A stretch of 37,778 nt of DNA, from contig CAJUGG010000025.1 in the NCBI GenBank assembly GCA_910585995.1, positions 1 through 37,778 on the forward strand. Direction: 5' to 3'. Within the stretch, counting starts at the first letter, position 1. Every line of letters starts with the position of its first letter. Below, in pieces: positions 33,258 to 37,778 of the stretch. Position numbers and translations under genes: made by a program. This DNA is from an uncultured Lachnospiraceae bacterium. Lineage in GTDB: Bacteria > Bacillota > Clostridia > Lachnospirales > Lachnospiraceae. The notes beneath the pieces were generated by a model. That model was not told the origin of the DNA. It searched no databases and saw only the letters and a list, made by a program, of their open reading frames with translations.

Positions 33258-35437
33258 ATTGTCTCCTTATAACACTGTGTCCGGTCAAACACCAACGATA
33301 CTTTCTCCAATTCACCAATAGGCATACTACTCATACCTAATGCCGGTAAATCTATACAGTTCCCACAGTAATATATTTTTCCGTTCGCATAGAAAAAATT
33401 ATTCCTACCGGCGCCACATAAACCGCCATACATTGTACAGTCATACCCACCTGTTCTTACATTTAGCTTTTGAGTCACTTTCTTTAAAAATTCATTAAAC
33501 TCATCCAATGTAATCCCATACTGACCGATCATCCTTGAAAAAGTCACTCTGGTATTAAAGCGTTGAAAAAATTCGATTGTATCATCTGTCTTTTCCAATA
33601 TTTCTTTACCCACAGTACAATTCATGGAAGGATATTTGCCATTAACCTTTCGATACAGTTCAATTTTTTCCATGACTTTTGCGTGTGTATTACATCTGTA
33701 CATATCATGAATTGATGAAACACCATCTATGGAAAAGCCGAGATTGACATTATGTTCTTTAAAGAACTCCAATTTTGATTTATCAACCAGCAAGCCATTC
33801 GTAATGGAATATGCCGCAATACGTCCATCCGCAAGATATTTAGAAATATGCAATATGTACTTTTTCAATGCTTCATATTCCAATAATGGTTCACCGTTAC
33901 CAACAAATCCTATTTTAAACACATCAATGTTATTACTGTCTATATAAGCCATAATATTATCCAGAATAGTAACAACATCCATTTCGTCTGCTTTAATAGA
34001 ATCTTTCTTTTCATGGAAATGGCAGTATCTGCAATTCAAATTGCATCTATTATTTATTGAAATGCATACACGATTTACCCGTCTTTGCCCTTTCTTTTGC
34101 TCACGACCACTTCTATTGTTTCTGCTTCCACGTTTAAACTGCTTTCTTGTAGGAGCAGAATCATGATATTCATTAACCCAATCTGCCGCCGTTTTACCAT
34201 CTATATCAACTATCCTCTGATCTGCTCCTGCATCTATCAAAATTTTTCTAATATTCCATGTACGCTTTTTCCTGTCATTCGCAAAATGACCGTTCATGCA
34301 CGCCTTCATTAATGCTGTAAATCCATTTGCATCTTGCTGATTGATGCTGGTTCTTTCATCCTCGCATAAAGCAATAACAAAATCTTTCTTACCTTCCCAC
34401 GCAGCAATCATCAGTGGCATATTCCCTTCATTCTTTTGACGAACTTTTCCTACATCAAAAGGATTTCTGCTACCCACATTAGGATTTACTTTACACTCTT
34501 TTAATAAGAAAAGAAACATATCATAATCACCCATTTGAACTGCATGAGAAATCGGCGGGAAATATCTTCTACTGCAATCCCTTTTGTTTATATCTGCACC
34601 ATGAGAAATCAGCCATTCTATTTTTGCTCTTCTCTGCTCAAATGTCGCCTTGCGATTTCTCACTGCTGATATAATCAAAGTATTTCCATCTGGCAAATAA
34701 GCATTTATTTCTTCCGCATTTGGCACTTCGCATTTTTCATATAAAGCGGCATAATATAAGTCGATTTTTAAAATCTTTGAAATATTAATAAGTTCCTGCT
34801 TTGTAGCCATGTATTCTCTTAAGTGCAATGCAGCCACTGACGCATTCCCTTTTAAATAGGCTGAATAATCCGTATCATCTGTGATGATATCTATTTTACA
34901 GTGATATGTGTCAGATACTTTCTGAGCAATATAGATTATCTTGCAATCCTCGTTTTCTTCATTGCTATCTCCGGTATAATCCATAAGAATAGTTCTATCC
35001 CCATAACTGATTCCACGTATCACTTCCCACGCTTTTCTACCTAATGGACCCGAATTTTTATTCTTAATATTATCCAATTCATCTACAACAACTTTTGGTA
35101 TTATTACTTTACTGTATTCTTTGTTCAGTTCATCAATAAGCTGTAAATTTTTTAATAAGGCAGATGTATCCGGAACGGCGATTCTTTCTCCGCGAAATAG
35201 TTGCTCAATTTGTTCATCTGACATTTTGAATATTCTACAATATTTTTCCGCCATCCTTTTTAATGTATTTTCGCTTGTTTTCCCAGATTCCAAACGTGAA
35301 ATTGAAGACTTATTGGTTGACTTAGTCCCATCATATTCATCAATTTTTTTAGCCATTTCTTTCATAGTACAATTATTCTTTTCACGAAGTTCTTTTAATC
35401 TCTTACATAAAAAAGCAATTTCAGTTCCCTTTGGCAT
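33248..35437 (-). CDS. XRE-PIN-ankyrin-radical SAM fusion protein
   Basis: A single frame of 729 residues. Residues 8-75 are an XRE helix-turn-helix (MKEMAKKI, SSISRLESGKTSENTLKRMA). Residues 87-205 are a PIN nuclease with its acidic set D90, E120, D164 and D187/D188. About 245-425 are ankyrin repeats (LISHGADINKRD, PLMIAAWEGKKDFV, GFTALMKACMNGHF). A basic linker (431-455) leads to a radical SAM domain: CNLNCRYC with C465, C469 and C472, GNGEP at 513-517. The SPASM-like end has Cys 667, 674, 691, 694, 722 and 728. The substrate is unknown. GGGG precedes the ATG. The next gene overlaps by 10 nt. The region is AT-rich, suggesting transfer. Confidence 0.85.
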   Translation of the reverse strand: MPKGTEIAFLCKRLKELREKNNCTMKEMAKKIDEYDGTKSTNKSSISRLESGKTSENTLKRMAEKYCRIFKMSDEQIEQLFRGERIAVPDTSALLKNLQLIDELNKEYSKVIIPKVVVDELDNIKNKNSGPLGRKAWEVIRGISYGDRTILMDYTGDSNEENEDCKIIYIAQKVSDTYHCKIDIITDDTDYSAYLKGNASVAALHLREYMATKQELINISKILKIDLYYAALYEKCEVPNAEEINAYLPDGNTLIISAVRNRKATFEQRRAKIEWLISHGADINKRDCSRRYFPPISHAVQMGDYDMFLFLLKECKVNPNVGSRNPFDVGKVRQKNEGNMPLMIAAWEGKKDFVIALCEDERTSINQQDANGFTALMKACMNGHFANDRKKRTWNIRKILIDAGADQRIVDIDGKTAADWVNEYHDSAPTRKQFKRGSRNNRSGREQKKGQRRVNRVCISINNRCNLNCRYCHFHEKKDSIKADEMDVVTILDNIMAYIDSNNIDVFKIGFVGNGEPLLEYEALKKYILHISKYLADGRIAAYSITNGLLVDKSKLEFFKEHNVNLGFSIDGVSSIHDMYRCNTHAKVMEKIELYRKVNGKYPSMNCTVGKEILEKTDDTIEFFQRFNTRVTFSRMIGQYGITLDEFNEFLKKVTQKLNVRTGGYDCTMYGGLCGAGRNNFFYANGKIYYCGNCIDLPALGMSSMPIGELEKVSLVFDRTQCYKETICE

Positions 35438-35496
35438 CAGAAATTCCCCTTTCGCATCTAATCAATTCCTTAAAAGAATTTACTCTTCATGCCTTT

Positions 35497-35524
35497 ATCA
35501 TACCATGTGTTGCATTTTTTTCAA
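35497..35524 (-). promoter_or_regulatory. Promoter of the radical-SAM/kinase-HAD/PRTase operon
   Basis: TTGAAA (35519-35524), 16 nt, TATGAT (35497-35502) with TGG just before it (extended -10) on the minus strand. The start is near 35490, about 50 nt before the coding region. A GTTGCA in inverted orientation lies within the spacer (35509-35514). Confidence 0.7.
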
Positions 35525-35541
35525 TGGTTCACGGTATTTTT

Positions 35542-35618
35542 GCAACTCATTTTTAGAATCGGCAACTCCACCTCGTATATCTATCAAATATGCAACTTTT
35601 TTCAGCCAGCTTGCAACT
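35542..35618 (-). repeat. Four spaced AGTTGC boxes upstream of the operon promoter
   Basis: AGTTGC occurs on the minus strand at 35613-35618, 35592-35597, 35562-35567 and 35542-35547. Starts are 21, 30 and 20 bp apart, close to whole turns of B-DNA, so all boxes face the same side. Two copies are preceded by TGG and two are followed by A. They end 18 bp upstream of the -35 box. An array of sites for a regulator is the simplest reading. Confidence 0.6.
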
Positions 35619-35627
35619 CCAAATCCC

Positions 35628-35684
35628 CTCGCGGCAGCCGCCAAATATCTGCACAAGTGCGGCTACTTGGCTCGTTGCTCGCGG
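35628..35684. repeat. GC-rich structured element of unknown role
   Basis: CTCGCGG occurs at 35628-35634 and again at 35678-35684. Between them are nested inverted repeats: GCCGC with GCGGC, GCCAA with TTGGC, and a central GCACAAGTGC-type palindrome at 35651-35660. It stands out against the AT-rich surroundings. It lies between the operon control region and the terminator of the esterase gene. Confidence 0.45.
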
Positions 35685-35688
35685 AAAT

Positions 35689-35726
35689 AAAAAGACCTGC
35701 AGACACCATAATAGCACCTACAGGTC
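35689..35726 (-). terminator. Terminator after the tannase-like gene
   Basis: GACCTG (minus strand, bases 35721-35726) pairs with CAGGTC (35694-35699), with a weaker inner stem, and TTTTTATTT follows (35689-35693 and beyond). It stands about 75 nt after the stop at 35799 and would insulate the next operon. Confidence 0.75.
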
Positions 35727-35798
35727 AATCCAGTAAAGACATCCACTTTTGTGGGTGCCTTTGACATTCAATCGTGAGGAGCCTTGGTGCTTCTTATA

Positions 35799-37751
35799 TT
35801 ACTTACCCATGCACTCATTTACCCATTCAATAAAGTTTGTTGTGCTGCTTCCGGCTCGTTCGGCCTTAACATGCTGCTGACCCCATACTGTGGCAAAATC
35901 AACAGATTCTACGCCATTGTAATTCTCAAGCGCAAGCGCAAGATTAACCTCCGTCGTCAATGATGTATCACTCTGAGCTATGCCAGTTCGGATTCTCCAA
36001 TGCTTTGCAGGTGTACTTGTGCCGTAGCCTTCTTCTGATTCCAACAAGTAATACAGTGGTGTATACATATTCAGCCTTTGTTCTGCCGTATATCCAAGCG
36101 CATCTGTCTTTTGAAGATCAGCGTCATAATCGGATGCATACTCGTTTCCGAGGTCGTTCAATATTTCTGCAAGTATGGAATCAAAATGTGCACCATTTCC
36201 ATCACCATATCCAAACAGGACATTTTCGCCCTGTCCGGCATCCAGCTGATCAAATGCTCCGAGATTCTTGGATGTGCTCTTGAATGTTGTTACAAAATCC
36301 TTGATTCCCGTAGTGGATGCAGTATTGGTCTCTGCATCATATGTCACCCACGTTCCATTTGCATTCAAGGCATCAATATAATCCTCTACCGTCTCATATG
36401 TGCCTGAGATTGTAATTCCGTTTGGTGTTTCGGTACGGGAAATGTTATCTTTCTCCTCATAGGAACCGTCACCAGCACCACCAAACTCACCTTTGCCGCC
36501 GAAGCCTCCATTGCCGTCCATTCCACGGAATTCCCGGTCCCCGTCAATCTCTTCGTTCGGACCTCCGAATCCTCTGAATCCACCGTTTCCTCCAGGACCG
36601 CCATCGTTTCCTGTGGATGCGGAAGAGTCATAAGGGAACTCTGTGTCTTTAAGAAAATTGTTCAGGGATTCTTCAATAATCGACACAATATAATCATAAT
36701 AGCTTCCTGACTGGTAAATGCCGTCTGCAGACTCCTCCAATGTAAGAACATTACCGTTTCCGTCCTTGATGCCCAGACCATTAATATAGCTGGAAAACGC
36801 TTCTGCCATCGCATCTGAGATTGCTTGTTCATCTTCAGACAGTCCGCTTCTTGTCACACCCATCATCCACTCGTAAGCTTCATCTGCACTGTCAAGATTT
36901 GTAATCGGGCACCAATCCATAGAACCGTATACCGCACCGCTCACACCTGAAACTGCGCCGATTGCATTGAGATAAGGCTCATACAGACTGCTGTCACCCG
37001 TAGCACCTACAAGTGCGGATTGCGCTCCGCCACCGCTCATACCAAACACGAAGATCTTTTCGGCATCTCCGGGAGTGACATCGTCTGTATATCTCAGGTA
37101 GCGGATAGCAGCCTTCAAATCAGTAACTCCAGCAGGTGCGCCTGCATCTCGTCCACGGCATCCAGCATGAACGTATACAAGGCCTGCCTCCATATATTCA
37201 GTAAGGCTCGTGTAAGAAGTTAATGCTGCCTGTGCCGTATAACCGGGAGTCTCGATCGGCATTACAATAGGTGCTGTTTTAGCCGAATAACCGTTGACCG
37301 AAGCGTCAGGATCGATTTCGCAAGTGTGTGTTCCATCCCCGTTCTCGCTTCCAGTGAAATAATCTCCCGGAACAAAAACAGCAAGTGTTTCATAAGACGA
37401 ATCAGCAGGAGTTTTGCAGTAAGATATTCCGATCTGATAATAGACATTATCATCTGCGTTGTATTCCCACTTGGACATATCGATCTTTGAAAGATTAATT
37501 GTGATACTTTCTGTTTCGGTCTGCGAGACCTCATTTTCCGTCGTTGTGTTTTCGTCTGTTCCCTGTGTACCACAGGCAGCCAGTGATATAGCGTGCCAGT
37601 TATAGGCACACCAAACAAAATACAGGGCAGGACACACTGGAAAAGGGATTGTGGTGTTAGTATATAAGTGTGGACAGAAAAAGTTGAACAATCTTGGAAA
37701 AATCAGCGGCAACTTAAACCAGATCGCCAAGCGAATGAACGCCACAGGCAA
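35799..37751 (-). CDS. Tannase-like serine esterase, 5' end replaced at a junction
   Basis: The frame is open for 650 codons, but only the part from about residue 57 belongs to the enzyme. ISLAACGTQG is a lipobox end, so the native protein was a secreted lipoprotein. The region before it (MPVAFIRLAIWFK and following) is not a signal peptide; it is antisense to a MobC-like fragment. The catalytic part has FGMSGGGAQSALVG with the nucleophilic Ser and GQQHVKAER with the likely His, and resembles tannase-type esterases of gut Clostridia. A Gly-rich stretch of about 55 residues (GGPGGNGGFRGFGG onward) lies in mid-protein. With its signal sequence and probably its promoter gone, it is likely non-functional. 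Confidence 0.7.
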   Translation of the reverse strand: MPVAFIRLAIWFKLPLIFPRLFNFFCPHLYTNTTIPFPVCPALYFVWCAYNWHAISLAACGTQGTDENTTTENEVSQTETESITINLSKIDMSKWEYNADDNVYYQIGISYCKTPADSSYETLAVFVPGDYFTGSENGDGTHTCEIDPDASVNGYSAKTAPIVMPIETPGYTAQAALTSYTSLTEYMEAGLVYVHAGCRGRDAGAPAGVTDLKAAIRYLRYTDDVTPGDAEKIFVFGMSGGGAQSALVGATGDSSLYEPYLNAIGAVSGVSGAVYGSMDWCPITNLDSADEAYEWMMGVTRSGLSEDEQAISDAMAEAFSSYINGLGIKDGNGNVLTLEESADGIYQSGSYYDYIVSIIEESLNNFLKDTEFPYDSSASTGNDGGPGGNGGFRGFGGPNEEIDGDREFRGMDGNGGFGGKGEFGGAGDGSYEEKDNISRTETPNGITISGTYETVEDYIDALNANGTWVTYDAETNTASTTGIKDFVTTFKSTSKNLGAFDQLDAGQGENVLFGYGDGNGAHFDSILAEILNDLGNEYASDYDADLQKTDALGYTAEQRLNMYTPLYYLLESEEGYGTSTPAKHWRIRTGIAQSDTSLTTEVNLALALENYNGVESVDFATVWGQQHVKAERAGSSTTNFIEWVNECMGK

Positions 37752-37778
37752 CGTCTATAAAGCCGATGTGGAGGAAGT
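37675..37778 (+). pseudogene. MobC-like mobilisation protein fragment, cut by window edge
   Basis: The plus-strand frame reads LNNLGKISGNLNQIAKRMNA and then TGNVYKADVEE up to the last base. The NLNQIA-(K/R)-x-x-NATG pattern is typical of the C-terminal part of MobC-type relaxosome proteins of mobilisable plasmids and integrative elements. The frame stays open back to about 37603, but that part does not resemble MobC, and no start with a ribosome site is present. It marks the edge of a mobile element next to the truncated esterase gene. The rest lies outside the window. Confidence 0.6.

Noticed and set aside
35509..35618. AGTTGC boxes as a CRISPR array
   Set aside because: The repeat is only six bases and the spacers are 14-24 bp, so it does not fit CRISPR; a regulator array fits better.

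Overview
The window looks like chromosome of a low-to-medium GC Gram-positive anaerobe, most likely a Clostridia member of the Lachnospiraceae type. The evidence is strong AGGAGG ribosome binding sites, frequent TTG and GTG starts, a Firmicutes-type L10 leader, a radical-SAM/SPASM protein and a tannase-like esterase. No rRNA, tRNA or CRISPR was seen. The genus cannot be fixed from the sequence alone.

Bases 1-16,640 hold the core transcription and translation block, read almost entirely on the minus strand: rpmG-secE-nusG-rplK-rplA-rplJ-rplL-rpoB-rpoC, then rpsL-rpsG-fusA-tuf (tuf runs off the left edge). Consensus-like promoters precede rpmG, rplJ, rpoB, rpsL and tuf. Control elements include an L10 leader ending in an attenuator, and two near-identical 36-nt blocks before rplK and rplA that resemble the L1 site of 23S rRNA. 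A plus-strand VanZ-family gene sits between rpoC and rpsL with its own promoter.

Bases 16,641-27,040 are ordinary housekeeping and stress genes. They are a DUF1189-like membrane protein, a small conserved-looking protein, a MATE exporter, an M18 aminopeptidase, a class-I-amidotransferase-like protein that has lost its catalytic Cys and His, and an ArsR regulator facing a split Zn/Cd export system (separate HMA protein plus P1B ATPase). They are followed by a minus-strand group: YyaL-like thioredoxin protein, short AraC regulator, ClpP paralogue and a small protein.

Bases 27,041-37,778 are accessory, visibly AT-richer in most parts, and partly decayed. A SacI-type restriction-modification locus is broken in both genes: the nuclease frame is interrupted, and the cytosine methyltransferase lacks its catalytic PCQ motif. 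An intact OGG1-type glycosylase lies between them. After gene scraps and an alpha/beta hydrolase comes the most interesting locus: a tight three-gene operon (35,437 down to 31,694). It encodes (i) one 729-residue protein joining an XRE helix-turn-helix, a PIN nuclease with its acidic residues, ankyrin repeats and a radical-SAM/SPASM-like enzyme, (ii) a P-loop kinase fused to a HAD phosphatase, and (iii) a phosphoribosyltransferase. Its promoter is preceded by four AGTTGC boxes spaced 20, 30 and 21 bp. I know of no described system with this composition; a nucleotide-based conflict or stress function is inference. The right edge is a junction at which a tannase-like lipoprotein gene has lost its signal sequence against a MobC-like fragment.
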